DNA of 64,000 nt from Trametopsis cervina (GCA_022385755.1 MU278360.1:589692-653691), one strand, 5' to 3'. Positions 35,613 through 50,776 are shown, numbered from the stretch's first letter. Notes: generated by a model not told the origin, from the letters alone. Numbers and translations: made by a program.

Positions 35613-37113
35613 TTATTTCTTCTTGCCTGCCACTTCGACGGCGATGATAATGGCAATAATGATGAGGATGACCAAGAAAATGACGAAGCATATCCATCGC
35701 TTTTTGCGCGCGGCGCGTGCAGATTCAACAGCCTTATCTGTTTGTTGCAGACTAGGCAAAGGTGATTTAGCATGGTCGACAACTCGGTATACAAGAAGGC
35801 ACTCACCCTGATTCTACGTCTTTCTCTACCGTCGCTGCAGTAGCCTCAATGGTGTTGATCTGCTCGTCTTGCTGTTCTACCAGCACGCTCATCTACCAAA
35901 ATGTGTTAGCTAGACAGCAGAATGGAAGAGCATTATTGACATACATCATTAAAGAGCTGCGCGAGCTCCGTTATTGTCTTCTCGATCTTTTGAATATCTG
36001 CGTGGCGCTCTTGTACCTCACGATACGCTGATTTAGCTTCGCCCATCCGATTGGAGTTCATAAGCTAAGCGCAGCATTATTACATGAATGAGTTGTCGCC
36101 AAAGAAGATCGATACGTACTGCTTGGCTGAACACTTGTCCTCCCGAGTCATCGTTAACAACGGCCTTGACTTCATCTGGTGTAGCATCCGGTTTTACTGC
36201 GAGACACCATTAGCAACAATCTCTACTGCGACCACAGAACCGCTGCAAACATACCAATCTTGAACTGACGCTCCAATCGCTGCTTGTACTTTGTGCGGTA
36301 CTGCTGCTCAGCTGCCTGGTAGTTCTGAATAGCTTCGACGAACTTCTGCTTCACAAGAGCCGTCTGTTACGCCCGGAGAAATCGGTCAGACACCACCATC
36401 ATTCCGAGATATCACAGTGGGCGCACCTGCTGCTTCTTGATTTGACCGTCTCTCCCCGACCCGCCCTGTCTTTCAAGCGCCTTTATTCTGCGCTTAAGGA
36501 CACTGCTCAAAGCACTGGTATCCGCAACGAGATCTTCGAGCTGCTGCGTGAGCCGTGCTGCGGCTGCATCGTCTGAGTTGTTCAAGGAGCGAGTATGCAA
36601 GTCAGATATACGCGCGACACTGTCGTTATAGGTTTTCAGGGAGTCTTGAATGGAGGATATCTATGGGCGCCACCGAACATCATATGAAACGCATCAAGGA
36701 AGACGGTGAGGAACGGTCAGTCATTTGAGCGCACACAATACATATCATAGCACAGTAATCACCTCGCTGTAAAACGCGCTCATGCTGTCCTGAGCGGCGA
36801 GGTTTGTTGTGCTGTCCTTGATACTGGTGTCATACCCGCCTTGACTATCGTCTTGCTGAGCGTAAGGGTTGTTGCGACGGGCACCACCACCACCACCACC
36901 GGTTGCTTGCATAGGATACGAGTCGCTGTAGAAAGTTGATGCTTCAGATATGTTGCAACACGTTCCAGATGACCGAGGACGTACGTGCTCGTGTTATACG
37001 CTCCTCCTCCCTGCTGCTGAGCCTGTGTATAAAACGTCAGAATTGTCGTCGCGTTTTCCGCAGCGGTCGAATCTAGTACTGACCCTCAAGGCTGCAAGTC
37101 TATCTCTAGCCAT
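35613..37113 (-). CDS. Qa-SNARE, plasma-membrane syntaxin (Sso1/syntaxin-1 type)
   Basis: Starts at 37113 with MARDRLAALRAQQ; a Gly/Tyr/Asn-rich lead (NPYAQQDDSQGGYDTS) precedes the Habc bundle: FYSEISSIQDSLKTYND, RLTQQLEDLVADTSALSSVL, KRRIKALERQG, TALVKQKFVEAIQNYQ, QQYRTKYKQRLERQFKI. The SNARE motif runs RHADIQKIEKTITELAQLFN through DMSVLVEQQDEQINTIE to KDVESGLQQTDKAV; the central-layer Gln is in VEQQDEQI. It ends in a tail anchor, WICFVIFLVILIIIAIIIAV, plus EVAGKKK. About eight exons. Such proteins pair with SNAP-25-like and synaptobrevin partners to fuse secretory vesicles with the plasma membrane, important at hyphal tips. The family assignment is very secure. Confidence 0.93.
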
Positions 37114-38868
37114 TGCGAAGTTGCTTGTGGTCGCTAAGTTGAATAAAACGATGTGATGTTGCGGTCGTGGTTGTTCACAAGCTCGTTAGGAGGCTGAGAT
37201 GATAGTAGGCAGCAATCAATGCTGCGTGAGATTGTGTGAGGGAAAGGAGGGAAATAGATGAGATGGAAGGAGCGAAGAAGGCGAAGGGTGAATGGCGCCG
37301 CGGTGAGAGGCAGTGTCTGTTGGCAGAGACAGTCTAGGTGTGTGAGGGCGGTGATTGGCTGGACGAACCCCGGCTTGATGGAACTGACGCTCGCACACAG
37401 GTTCGCTGAATCTGACTTCACCATCCATGTCCACGTATCGTTTTACGCTGGAAAACATAAATGAGGGCATATTCCTATCGTCTACAAAGATTTACACGTG
37501 AACTAGACCCTAAAAAGTCGTGTCTCTGGCCTCGTAACATGCCCATCACTGCGAGGATGCAGGAAAACGCATTTCACCTCGTAGCCACACATACAGTGTG
37601 CACACCTCGTGGCCCGCATTGTAGAATTGACGAGGACCCACTTTTAGTGCATATTCACACGAAGTGAACAGCTACCTTTGGGCTTGTGCCCTATTGCCCA
37701 TCTGTACTGACTATGGAGAATAGTTGCCTCATAATGTATGTCACGCATCTATGTCCATGTCCTTTTCTTCCGACTTGCACTTGACTATCTTAAGCTTGAA
37801 CCCAGGAACCCATCATTTACACCTCAGAATATAGTCTTCACTGGCAGTGCAAGATCGCGCGCTGGTCTGTCAACTGGTAAGACAATCAGCGCAGCCTTTT
37901 CGACATAGTATCGCCTTGAGGCCCAGGCGACACTAGCACTCGTGCAGCTGTATAGAGAGCCGATTTCTGTCCAATCTGGCGCACTATGCGATATACGCGA
38001 CATTGCGTCGATTCCAAAATGACATCTCAGAACACACGACGCTCAGCCTTCTGGGACACATGTATCGTGCATGTATAAGCTCTTACCGCTGAGACCCTAA
38101 CAGGAGAAGGGGCTATGTGTCGGGTACGTGTGCTCTCACAAATGTTCTGGATATCTGATTAACGCCACGTTGGCGATGCTCTATAGAATGCGTGCCATCG
38201 ATAGCTTTTCTGTCGGTCGTACTAGAGCACTGCCATTCGCTGCAGCGGCTACAGGAATGAACAAGATATCCGTCTTATACCCCATGTGTATGCTGCATGA
38301 GTCGCGGCATGAAAACAAGCTGCACTAGAAGACTTGAGCCGCCAGGTCCAGGCGCCCTTCGAGTTATATCTGCCTAGGGTCCGTAAGCGATTCCGACTCT
38401 ACTGCAATCATTGGACCCTTGTAAGGTGTGCATGTAGCATGGTTTCATATACCGCTAATCCGCGATACTGAAGCAGGAGATGGTGGACAAGCACGGGTCC
38501 CGTTGCAGATCGCGCGTGTGCTTGGAGTGAGAATGCATGCACTTTCCGGATATCCGTCACCTGCGTGCAATCGGGTGTCAGCATACTATTTGCTCTTGCA
38601 GCTCTTCGATGTTTTGCTATCGTCGGGAGCTTCTATACATGTTCTGAATCTCACATATGACTTAATGTCGCCCCTTGGCAGATAGGGCTTTCTTCACTAG
38701 CTGACCTGACATCTCACCGTCTAGTCGTTCAAGCTGTGTAAGGGGTTGTATGCGCGTGTTAAAGGTGAGTTTCGCCACCTTCATCGCTTCCTCTACCGAT
38801 GCCATAAGTCCTACCTTATATGAGCTCCTCTCGCCCTCCGTTCTTGCCTCTCAGTTCCCTGTGTTAAC
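37114..38868. other. intergenic, about 1.75 kb
   Basis: Divergent region between the syntaxin start (minus) and the membrane-protein start at 38869 (plus). Frames at 37461-37667, 38128-38328 and 38428-38685 are short, Cys/Met-rich and unconvincing. Purine-rich sequence at 37230-37320 probably belongs to the syntaxin promoter/leader. I recognise no gene. Confidence 0.4.
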
Positions 38869-41153
38869 ATGGCAGGCTACCGCTCAGTACGAAACTCCAG
38901 TCCGGGGCCAAACACAAGCAATGGCAAGAAGCCTTCCGCTGCTATGGGCCATCTCAACTATGTCTTCTGCCTGTTTCTTCATGCCCTTCTCTTGACGGCC
39001 CATGCGATAATAGTAGCTGTCGGCTTCAACGGTCACCCTCTGCATCTGGTCAAGAACGAATGGTATACCGAAAGTTTCTTCTATGTCGTTGATATCGGCC
39101 CGAATACCTTCGGAAAAGTACGTATTCATACCTATCTTATTTGTTACGTTGCAGTATCTCAACTGGATTCAGTTGTACCTCGTCCTTCTCCTATACTACA
39201 CACAACTGCTTGCACTTCGGCGCAACCTTCATGAACCGCAGATGCTCACCGCGGTGCACGACCAAGCAACGGCGTGGCTTGGTCTCGGGTCAGCTATACC
39301 CGTATTGTGGAACCAGTTCCACGCATGCATCTCGCCATTCTACGTCATTTGCATATTTCTTTATCTTGCAGCATTGTTCGTGCTCGGTGTGACCATGCCG
39401 AGTCTGTTCAGTGTGGGCGTTGTGTTCAACAACGAAGCGCGGTACCTCAACATCACTACATACCTGAGTGATGTTGGCACCGATCCTCAGGCGTACGTCG
39501 TTTCCTCTACCGCCTGAGTATGTGGGCTGATCGCAGAAGCACAGCTTGATACAGGCGTTTCCAGCCGTAAATCTCCTGCCACTGGTGGATTGGGACGTTA
39601 GGACGGTTGGGTGGCAAGACTACGTGATTTACGACATTCCCAACTTCGTCGGATTCAAACCTATTCAAGTTGCAGCAACGCAAGTGCAAGTGCGATGCAG
39701 TGCTATTCCAAATGTGACTCAGGTTGGAGATTTTGATTCACACTCTGGGACTTTCCAGTTTCATATAGATCCAAGGGTGCAAGATGTGCATATTGCTCCA
39801 TGTCAGTACTTTTCTTGACTTTCTTATATCTCGGGGCCCCCATACATCTTATTCAGCGAACCGTGGTCTTTACGTTTTACCGTTACTCTTGAAGAACTCG
39901 ACTGGACCCTCAACCAACATCTCGCCTCCATCGACTATGATTGTGGCTTCTACCGTGGACGTACAAGACTCCACTCAGGAACGGCGCGACGGGGTCGTCA
40001 AGTTCACTCCTGCAATTGTCCCAGATAGCTGTAGTTTCCCGTCAGAGTGCAGTAAGTCTTACTTGTGTTTCTAATATAAGAGCACACCCACAATCCCTCG
40101 CTACAGCCCAAATATCGGCTGTGCAGATATTGGCGTGTGACACAAACATCTACCAGGACAATAGAGATGTAGTCCCGCAAATGGGCCTCATCGGAGCGTT
40201 GACGGATACAATTCCGACAAGTCAATGGAACGATTGGGACTTACCAGCATCACCGCAGTATATCGCCCTGTCATTGGTGCGTTGTGTCCTTGAACGGCTT
40301 CTACTATGCTGAACATGGACGCATCACAGATCAACCAATTTGGTACACTATCGCCGCCGAGCAACACCATCCAGAAGTACCATCTGGCCGACGGCAGCTC
40401 CGCTGGAAATTACACTTTCACTATGCTCGAAACGTACGTATATATGCAGAAACTGCTGTTGTGCCCTACTCACGTAACTGCCTTACAGCAACCTCATGGA
40501 CTTCCTCCGATTTGACCACGAATCAGTCTCTGAGATCAGCTTGGGTCAGCTAGAAGCGGCACTCCAAAATGCAGTTGCGGCTGTATTTTGGCGTGGTGAG
40601 TGCATCGCAATTCATGCCACTTACGCGTCTCTCAATGTCCATCTATTCCATACTCTTAGGGTCTGTGCGTAAAGCTCTTGAGCAACAACTCCCGCTGAGT
40701 TATCCTGCGGCACAGAATCAGCAGGAGAACACCCCTTTCCGGTACGCTGTGCAGGTACGTTCTCAATAAATTTCTCTACCATGAAACTCCGAGCTGAAAC
40801 TTGTCTTAGATTACATTCTGGCCCGTGAGTGCACATCGATTACAGTACTTACTCGTGCAATGCGTAAAACTGATGTCAACTTGATCCAGCCCATTGTAGG
40901 CCTCGCCATGTCCTCCCTATTACTTATACTTGCCGCTATTCTCACTCGCCATGCCCAACCTAAAACCGTCGACCATGCAAACCTGGATAACCCGGGCGTC
41001 CTGCAGATCACATGGTTATTGGGTAAGGATTCCGATACCAATGCCTATCGATCCATCGCGGATCGACTCAAAACCAAAAGTAAGAGTAGTCATTTGAAGG
41101 ACCTACGAAAGGCTGGGAAAGAGATCCCAATAGATGGATGGGGTATTGTGTGA
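38869..41153 (+). CDS. uncharacterised multi-pass membrane protein with a large extracytoplasmic domain
   Basis: I do not recognise the family. It starts MAGYRSVRNSSPGPNTSNGK, then has helices FCLFLHALLLTAHAIIVAVG, IQLYLVLLLYYTQLLAL after the first intron (39118-39154), and FYVICIFLYLAALFVLGVTM with SLFSVGVVF. A long hydrophilic part follows with N-glycosylation sites (NIT, NVT, NST, NIS) and Cys residues: LIQAFPAVNLLPLVDWDVR, YDIPNFVGFKPIQVAATQVQ, LYVLPLLLKNSTGPSTNI. The C-terminal exon has one more helix, PIVGLAMSSLLLILAAILT, then a basic cytoplasmic tail ending GKEIPIDGWGIV. At least nine exons. The layout (three N-terminal helices, glycosylated domain, last helix, tail) suggests a surface or secretory-pathway receptor-like protein; this is inference. 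Confidence 0.7.
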
Positions 41154-41393
41154 GGGCAACAGGAGATGAACTCGCCATGCAGGCATTACATAGTTATTTA
41201 TGGGAGTTCTGGCGACACATACTACATGCATACAACCTTGTTTGTACCACCACGTGATAGGGTGCTGCCCGCATAGTCAAGGCTATTATTAGGCGGAACT
41301 TTTGACAGAACAAACATAACCGATATTTAAACTGTAATCTTATCCATTAGCTGTACCGTCATCTCTATGTTATTACATACATTACATTGTTGT

Positions 41394-43118
<1,725 letters not shown>

Positions 43119-43379
43119 CGCTGATTATATTCTTTGGCTGGAAATTTAGAGACGAGGGCCAACGGTGTATGCTTTCGACTATGCCGCCACAAAACATACA
43201 TGGGCGTCTTTCGACGTGACTCCATTACCGTAGATCTGTCGGGCCGGTCTGCCGAAGCGTAGAGTCGATCGTTCACTCAGCACGAGTACAGCACCGTCAA
43301 TGATTTCAGAGTTATTGTAACATAACATTCTAATTCATTTTTATGCGGTATAGATGACGTGTAGATGCTGAGAGATGCT

Positions 43380-44325
43380 TTATGAGTGTAAAGAATTCAA
43401 GATTTGGAAGACGAAGTAAGCGAAGGTTCCAACAGCGATATATATACCAACACGACCGGGGAAGTCATTATTGGTCAGGAACGGATAAGGGACTGTGTGT
43501 ATTTTCTTCAGCTTGACGACATGTAACACAACATAGTGTACTCACAGATCTTATTGAATGAAGCGCAGTATTCCGCCCACCAGGAATATCCCGAGGCAGC
43601 GATCAGGCAAACGGCTGCACCGCCGTATCGTGCATATGACGATGCATACTTTACTTCGAACAAGTAAAAGTCAAGCAAGAGAGCCGCTCCAGGGACAGCG
43701 TGCAGGGAGAGGTCGAGGCCAATGGGTATACGTAAAAGCTCTGGCACTTCCCCAGAAGAAGTGGGCCCGAGTTCACCGGGTTCTGGCACCCGTAGAATCA
43801 ATGTGGGGAAGAAGAGCAACAGTGTCCAGTAAATGCTAGAAATGACGGCCGCAAGCTGGTCACAGTCAATGTACACTCAAAAAACATACACGTATTGACT
43901 TACTGGCATGGCCACCATAAACAGCGCACGCTTAAATCTTACGACCGCTGAAGAGTAGAGGTCAATACGGCAGTTTACTATCTACAGGGTCACGCTGCAG
44001 TACCTTGAATGTGTGTGACATCTGCGATGAGGCTCAGAACCATAGTAAGCCATGCAACAGCCAAACTAGAGCACCAGCACTACCATTAATATGCTGCAGC
44101 ATAGAAAGGACCGAAATCGTACCCTTGAATGGTCAGAAATTGGAAATGGCCGCCCACTTGATTTTTGACGAAATCATTGTTCGGCAAGCGTTCAAGTTGG
44201 TTATAGCCGTATGTCAATATCGCTGCAGCTACCGAGTGTAGGATTACAGCGGCGACGTTGAAGCCTGCCATGATTGGGACGTCGAAAGTGAACGAGTCCA
44301 CCGCGAGCCGGAGCAGGTGTTTCAT
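43380..44325 (-). CDS. FAR-17a/AIG1-like membrane protein
   Basis: Start at 44325 (MKHLLRLAVDSFTFD); an alternative in-frame ATG at 44271 gives MAGFNVAAVILHSVAAA. Features of the FAR-17a/AIG1 family: HFQFLTIQG after the first helix, VVRFKRALFMVAMP, SIYWTLLLFFPTLIL, LDLSLHAVPGAALLLDFYLF with a His, VCLIAASGYSWWAEY, FPYPFLTNND, and a last helix VGIYIAVGTFAYFVFQIL ending NSLHS. AIG1 proteins in animals are Thr/His lipid hydrolases of fatty-acid esters of hydroxy fatty acids; here a Thr in TLL/TLIL and the His in LSLHAVPG are candidates. The fungal role is not known. The gene starts only 75 bases from the divergent ALG3 start. Confidence 0.82.
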
Positions 44326-44400
44326 ATCGCTCTTTGACGCGCATATAACGCAGCTAATGACCAAATCGCTGCCGAGGTCGTAAGCTAGAAACGCTCATCA
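44326..44400. promoter_or_regulatory. 75-base divergent promoter between FAR-17a and ALG3 genes
   Basis: Only 75 bases separate the two start codons (44325 minus, 44401 plus). If the second Met of the FAR-17a protein is used, the gap is 129 bases. The leaders and core promoters of both genes must overlap here. No clear TATA box. Confidence 0.5.
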
Positions 44401-46006
44401 ATGTCTGGCTCTCCGCCACCACGGCTCCTTGCCATCCGTTCGCTGGGGGACGTAGTCCAGTATATCACAGCCCTACTCACCGACTCTCGTTACTTCGTCA
44501 CTCTTGCCTTTTTGATCATCGTCGGAGATGCTGTCCTCACACAGCTCATCATCCGCTTCGTGCCCTGTAAGTCATTTGTCCGTCCAGAGCAACTTTGACA
44601 TCACTGACGAATATAGCAGATACGGAGATTGATTGGGAAACGTACATGTACCAACTGGAGCTATATATGAAGGGTGAACGTGACTATGCGTTTATATCTG
44701 GACCGACAGGCCCACTGGTGTGAGTACTGTATTGGGTGCTCCCGCCGATCGAAGTGCTATTGCTCAAAATGTCCTACCCACCGACAACTATAGCTATCCG
44801 GCTGGTCACGTTTACGTTCACAGGGTACTCTATGCCTTGACCAACTCGGGGAAGAACCTGGCGAACGCTCAGCATATATTCAGCCTGCTCTACATACTCT
44901 CCCTTGCACTCACCTGCGCAATTTACCACCAAGCCGGAGGTGTTCCCAACTGGGCCCTCTTGCTCCTTCCATTCAGCAAACGACTACATTCCATATATGT
45001 GCTGCGACTTTTCAATGACTGTTGGTCGGTTGTGGCAGCGCAGGCTGCAGTGTTAGCCTTTGCGAGAGGAAGGGATACGTTAGGGGTACTTTTATACAGG
45101 TGCGAAAATTTCCACTTACAGAATAGAAGACCCCCTCACCGTTGAGTGTAGCGCTGCCATCTCTGTGAAAATGTCTGCGCTCTTGTATTTGCCAGGAATA
45201 TTGGTTGTCCTGTTCAAACGCACCGGTGCTATCACTACAGCAAGACATATGCTCGTCCTCATCCTCAGTCAAGCCGCAATAGGATCGCAATTCTTGAATG
45301 CTTATCCGACCTCGTACCTCAAATACTCGTACGAGCTGACAAGGGCCTTTCTTTACAAGTGGACAGTCAACTGGCGGTTCGTCTCGGAAGAGACGTTCCT
45401 CAGCAGTGCATGGGCACGTAGTCTCCTTCTGGGCCATGTCGCTACACTGGTCGCCTTCGGCGCATTCCGTTGGTGCAAACGGGACGGCGGTACATTCTCT
45501 CTCGTAAGTCGGGGGCTTCGGTCACCATTTGAGGCCCCCTACTGGGCTCCTATCACCGCAGACTGTAAGTGTATCATCATATCGTTGGACTACATCAATA
45601 TTCACGTTTTTATAGACGTCACCACAGTGCTTTTCACTGCGAATCTCATCGGAATATTATTTGCACGTTCCCTCCACTACCAGTTCTACTCATGGTATGC
45701 ACAACAACTACCTTTCCTTGCATGGAGGACGACTTATCCAGCACCGCTGAAGTGAGTCGCGCATATTGTCTCACATGGCCTAAACGCTGACCATGTTCAC
45801 TCAGAGTGCTACTCATTCTTGGTATTGAGTATGCGTGGAACGTATTCCCCTCTACTCCGACGTCCTCAGCCATCTTGTGCCTGTCGCACATCGTGCTACT
45901 GGCTGGCATCTGGTTCGGATATCCGGAAGGCAGAGATACCACAATCCCTCACGACAAAAGTCGGCCATCTCTAACATCATCTAAATCAGCATCTCATATG
46001 ACTTGA
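44401..46006 (+). CDS. ALG3: dolichyl-P-Man:Man5GlcNAc2-PP-dolichol alpha-1,3-mannosyltransferase (ALG3)
   Basis: This ER membrane enzyme adds the sixth mannose to the N-glycan precursor on the lumenal side, using dolichyl-phosphate mannose. It starts [17 protein letters not shown], with helix [20 protein letters not shown]. Family motifs: [33 protein letters not shown] spliced to [104 protein letters not shown], and [19 protein letters not shown]. Stop TGA at 46004-46006. Eight or so exons, about 430 residues. The acidic DWETY segment and the YPAGHVY motif are characteristic of ALG3. Confidence 0.95.
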
Positions 46007-46235
46007 ATACTTACATACTATCGCTTGTATTATCTATAAAATCTAATGTGTAATGTCTCTCGATTCAAGCACTGGCTGAGGCGCGCATACCTGCAGCGTC
46101 ACATTTATCAGAACGTGATTGCGATCAACTTGGACCCACATCTCATCTCGGCCTCGTGCTGCATAGTAACTTGCCAAACTACTGCTCTTTGTCTCTTTGC
46201 GGTCTGCATACTCAGGCTTTTTCTCGCTGCGGTCG

Positions 46236-49200
46236 ATGTCCACGCACCGAGTGACAATCACGTACAGTGCACCACAACCCTTCCTCTCGACCGACCACTG
46301 GAAGCAAGTCTATGCCGCACTTTTATGTCAACTCCCCCTACGAAACTTGCACTGGAAACCGTCTACACGACCTACGATACGGACTATACAAGAATTACAA
46401 GTTGACGTCGTAGCAGCGGATGCCAAGCGCGATGAACACACGTACCAGGTTCCGCAGACTCTTCTGGAGAAACCACTGCTGAACGCATATATTGTGATAT
46501 GCGAGGTCCGTGAATCTCTGTCACCGTTGTCATTATCTTCTCAGCTTCAACAGGACACGGAAACATATAGGAATACCGTCAAGAAGCAGATCAAGGACTG
46601 GCACTCTTCGGTTACTCAGCGGAAGAACCAAGAGTGGCTGATCATCCATATTGTACGACCAGATGCCAAGTCAACAGGAGCGCGAATATTCCAGATGAAA
46701 ACGTCTGTGTTGGATAAGATTAGGGCAGACTTTAACGTGGATAAGAAGGATAGGTGAGTATGCATCTGTCCCGCTTGTAATCCTTCGTTGATGTATTATA
46801 CACCCCGTTCAGATGCGTTCAGCTCGTATGGGCCTCGGACAACGACAACCCTACTGCTTGGGCCGAGCTCATTGGCAAACTCAAGGATGGAATACTGGCA
46901 GCTTTCGACGCGGCGGTCTCACAACGTGAAGATGAGGTTAGGAGGTCTGAAGGTCAACGCCAAATGCCCGGTTGGAATTTCTGTACCTTTTTCATACTGA
47001 AGGTGAGGGATAGCTCGTTCGTCCCACCTACTGTCTCACATGTGCCGCTATGCTAGGAAAGCCTTGCCTCATCCTTCGAGGGTATGAATCTGCACGAAGA
47101 AGCTCTGGGGACGTACGAAGAGCTCGAAGCGCTATTCTTCCAGGTTATAAAGGACAAGAACATGGCTTGGTTCGGCTCTCTTGCCAGCCCTTCCGCTAGG
47201 GACGATTCAGCACCTCTTCTGTCTGTCGAAAGGAAACCATTCAGGGATCTCATTCTCGCCAACTCCATCTCCGTACTTGACTTTCGAATGTACCTGCTGG
47301 CGAGACAGTGCATACTCTTGAGCAGTTTGGGCAGGATTGTGGAAGTTGGGAAGAAGGCAATCGTATTCCTCCAAACATTCAGCCGACGGTTGGCGGAAGT
47401 GAAGGTTAATAAGGACTCTCAGACACGCTATAATCCGCTTATATCTGGTTTAGGAGGACCTGCTGCCACCTTTCTTCATCGAATCGTGGTCATACTCCTC
47501 AGCATTGAGTGTTGTCGATCAATGCGACATTTGGGCGAAGTCGTCAGATTTGGACAAGGCTTCTCTTGCCAATTTCAACGGTGTAAAAGGCGAGCTTACA
47601 GAGCTTGCACGGCATGAGGTGCGTGATTTAGCTCACATTGGGTTTGATCCTCACGTCACACCACTACAAGCTGGACGTCTTCGGTGTAGCTGCTGGATTC
47701 CTGCCCCCTCGGCCTCCGTTTTCTACTACCAACGCCTCGAGCGATCAGGAGAAAATCCAAAGTGACACTTCTTCCCCTGACTTCTCACGTATCTCTCGGG
47801 CAGAACTGCAAACCTCGCTGAAAGATAAAGAGGCATTCTATGAAACATACGTCAACTTGACAAACCGTGCTATCGAGCTGTATGTAGCTGCGGGTAGACG
47901 GAAGTTTGCCCTGCGAATGCACGGCAGCTTGGCAGCTCTGGATGTGTGCGTGGAACGGTATACTTCCTTGATCTCTAGTCGTTGACCAGGATGATTTAGC
48001 GTTCGAGAAAGGTTATCGAACGCCCTCCAGACGTATACGTCTCTCCCTGCTCATTACGCACCACATGGCTGGACGTCACTTGAAGCATTTATGCTCACCC
48101 GGTCACTCGACCTCCACGCGACTTCGCAGAAACCGAGAGACAAGGAATGGCTAAACGTCCTGTTGGACTTTCTCAAAGCATATGTCCAGGATCTCGGTAA
48201 GGCACTACTCATCACAACTGAAGACCATGTGGCGTACACTACTTCACTTGTCGGTCGTTTGAGAGAAACCTCCGAAAGTTTAGAGTCAGGTAAAGATGAA
48301 CCCCTGAAACATCAATATTGAGACTAACACCCCTTTCAGAAGTGACGCATTATGACCATCCTGCTCTTAGCGTCTCGGTAGGTAAAAATGCAGTGATCCT
48401 GGATCAGGATAGAGATGGAGCTATTCTCCATGTCATTATCTACAATGCACTTCCCTGTGTAAGTGTTTTGGTGTACTTTCCCCTTGCGATGCTGATGTGA
48501 TTCAAGCCAGTATCTGTTGATGAAGTTTCCGTCACCTTAGCTGGCCGCGACGGAGCACGTTTTGTTTTCACTGGAGAGACAGACTCGCTGGCATCAGGTT
48601 TAAACAGCCTGGATTTATTCTGTCCAGTGAGTTATAGCCTCTCGGGAGGCTCTCATGCGCTGAATTCACATCTAGTCCGCTATAGTTGGAAAATATTCTT
48701 TGCATCTGAGCCAGGTCAAAATCGCGCATCTCATTCTACAATGGCTACATACAAGTCCGGCAAACGCCAAGAACAGCAAGTCGAAACGACCGCCCACGCT
48801 AATTTCAATTCCGAAAGATGTTCGTGCGCTGGACGTTCGTCTGCGTCAGCCGCGTCGAAGTATGTGTTTGGAACCGCGTGCGACTACAACATATTAATCC
48901 ACGCATAGTTGAGGTTGGCGGCGAGTCTAGAATTATTGTAGTGCTTAGTACAGGGCGAAACGAAGTCACAAAAGCCATGCTTCGCTTGTCTGCACCGTCC
49001 GGGGTGCAGTTCGAAACAGATAAGATTGCCTTCGAGGAAGATGGTGCGTTTGGGCATCTGTCACGATTATCGATTCCTCATCGCCCCATAGGAACATCGG
49101 ATATCTCATATGAAGTGATTGATAGCGCAATAGTGTTGTTCGACCTCCCTGCGAACAGTATGGTATCGCTATCCGTGCCTCACAGCGATGCCTCTGCGTT

Positions 49201-50776
49201 CCATGCTCTGGTAAGCACTGTGGTACGTGTGAAACGTATACAAGCTGAGCTGCATAGTAGAAAGTGAACATCACCGTGGACTACGTGACGGCACACGAGC
49301 CTGCACTTACACGAACTCTTCGGCTGACTAGGGTCGTACTTGTGTCTTTGCCGGTGACCATCAACGTCGAAGATTTCTTTCGCGGTACAAGGTCTGCACT
49401 CACCTCGCATAGCTATTCAAGTATTCACCTCGATCCCTCTCAGGCTGTTCACGCGGTTTACTCTGGCCACCACTACCCATCAGTACATTCGTATAAAGTC
49501 ACTGGAGCTCTATGCAGAAGGAGATGGGGACAACTTGAGAATCGCTAAGAGTTTCATGCACAGCCCAAAGATTACTGTAGGATGGCAATCTACTGCACTG
49601 AAATAGGGATACTTACACCCCTACGCAGACAGTGACACCTGCTCAACCTGGCAAATTCCTGTTCCAGCTTGATTCGGAACGCGGCCCAGGTGAGTCCTGG
49701 ATTGATGCAAGATGACTTCGACTGAACAGAGACTTCAGGGGCGGAATTTGTACGTCTTTCTATCACATATCGCATGCTCAGAGAAGGTCAGTCGTCTTTT
49801 ATCCCAATGGAAAATGACTCACCGTAAACAGAGGTGGAAGGATTTGTTAATAGCGCTGTAGTTGAAGCATTGGGCGATTCATACTCACAAGCCGATCGTG
49901 ACACGCTGGTGGATGTTCTGGTCCAAGCGCTCGAGCGTAACGCAAACTGGGTAAAGATGTATGGAATAACAGGAGAACTCTCAGTACCGGACGTAACCTG
50001 CGAGCCTAAGCATCTTCAGGAACCTCTCCAGCGTGCAGTAGAGGTTCGCAGGTACATTTGACGCGGTAGATCGCTCTACTGAAAGATCAGACAGGTTCTG
50101 AAGAGAGGCTGTCGTCCAGAGCAAAATGAAACTGTCTGGCGAGAGATTATCATCCGAACAGATGTGCCCAGCGTACATGTCAGTTGGGGCTTCCTCACAG
50201 GTTCACAGTCAGCAGTACTAATCTTAACACTATAGATCATCGCAGCTGCTCGCCTTCGCCTTCTTCCTGCGCCATTTGTTCAAGAGCAACCAATGCACAG
50301 ACTTCCTCCTCTCTATGCAGGCCAACCAATCTCAGCCTCGCTGTCAATCACAACGGCATTCCATTGGAGTCCAACAGACCATCTGACTAGCAAGGCATAC
50401 ACCATGAAGTTTGACATTGAGGAACTAACAACGGACTGGCTTGTCAGTGGAAGGAAGACAGGGGACTTCGTGGCCAAAGTAAGTCAATCAAGAATATGTC
50501 CTTCTGTGTAATTAATGCTATCTTCTGTATCTGTAGGACGGCACAACTTTCGAGACATCGATCACACTGATTGCTTTACATCATGGTGAACTCACTCTAC
50601 CAAAGATTACAGTGGAGGCTCGGCCTATCGCCAGTCAGAGTCGCATGGGTTCTGTAGTTCCGAGTTGTCGAACCCATCAACTGCACGGCGCAGAAAAGGC
50701 TCTCATTCTACCACGCGGTGGCCGGACCACCTTTATTGTGGACATGGGAGAAAACACAGATGCGTACCAGTCGTAA
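46236..50776 (+). CDS. TRS130: TRAPPC10/Trs130, TRAPP II complex subunit
   Basis: Start at 46236: MSTHRVTITYSAPQPFLS, then WKQVYAALLCQLPLRNLHWK and RPTIRTIQELQVDVV, the N-terminal signature of fungal Trs130. Further conserved pieces: TVKKQIKDWHSSVTQRKNQE, WLIIHIVRPDAKST, WASDNDNPTAWAELIGKLKD, MNLHEEALGTYEELEALFFQ, NSISVLDFRMYLLARQCILL, ELYVAAGRRKFALRMHGSLA, and KEWLNVLLDFLKAYVQDLGK. The C-terminal half is beta-rich (HPALSVSVGKNAVILDQ, VVLVSLPVTINVEDFFRGT, TTDWLVSGRKTGDF), as in TRAPPC10, and ends NTDAYQS at TAA 50774-50776. More than 20 exons, about 1,200 residues. TRAPP II is the exchange factor that activates the Rab Ypt31/32 (Rab11) at the late Golgi. The largest gene in the right half. 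Confidence 0.92.
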
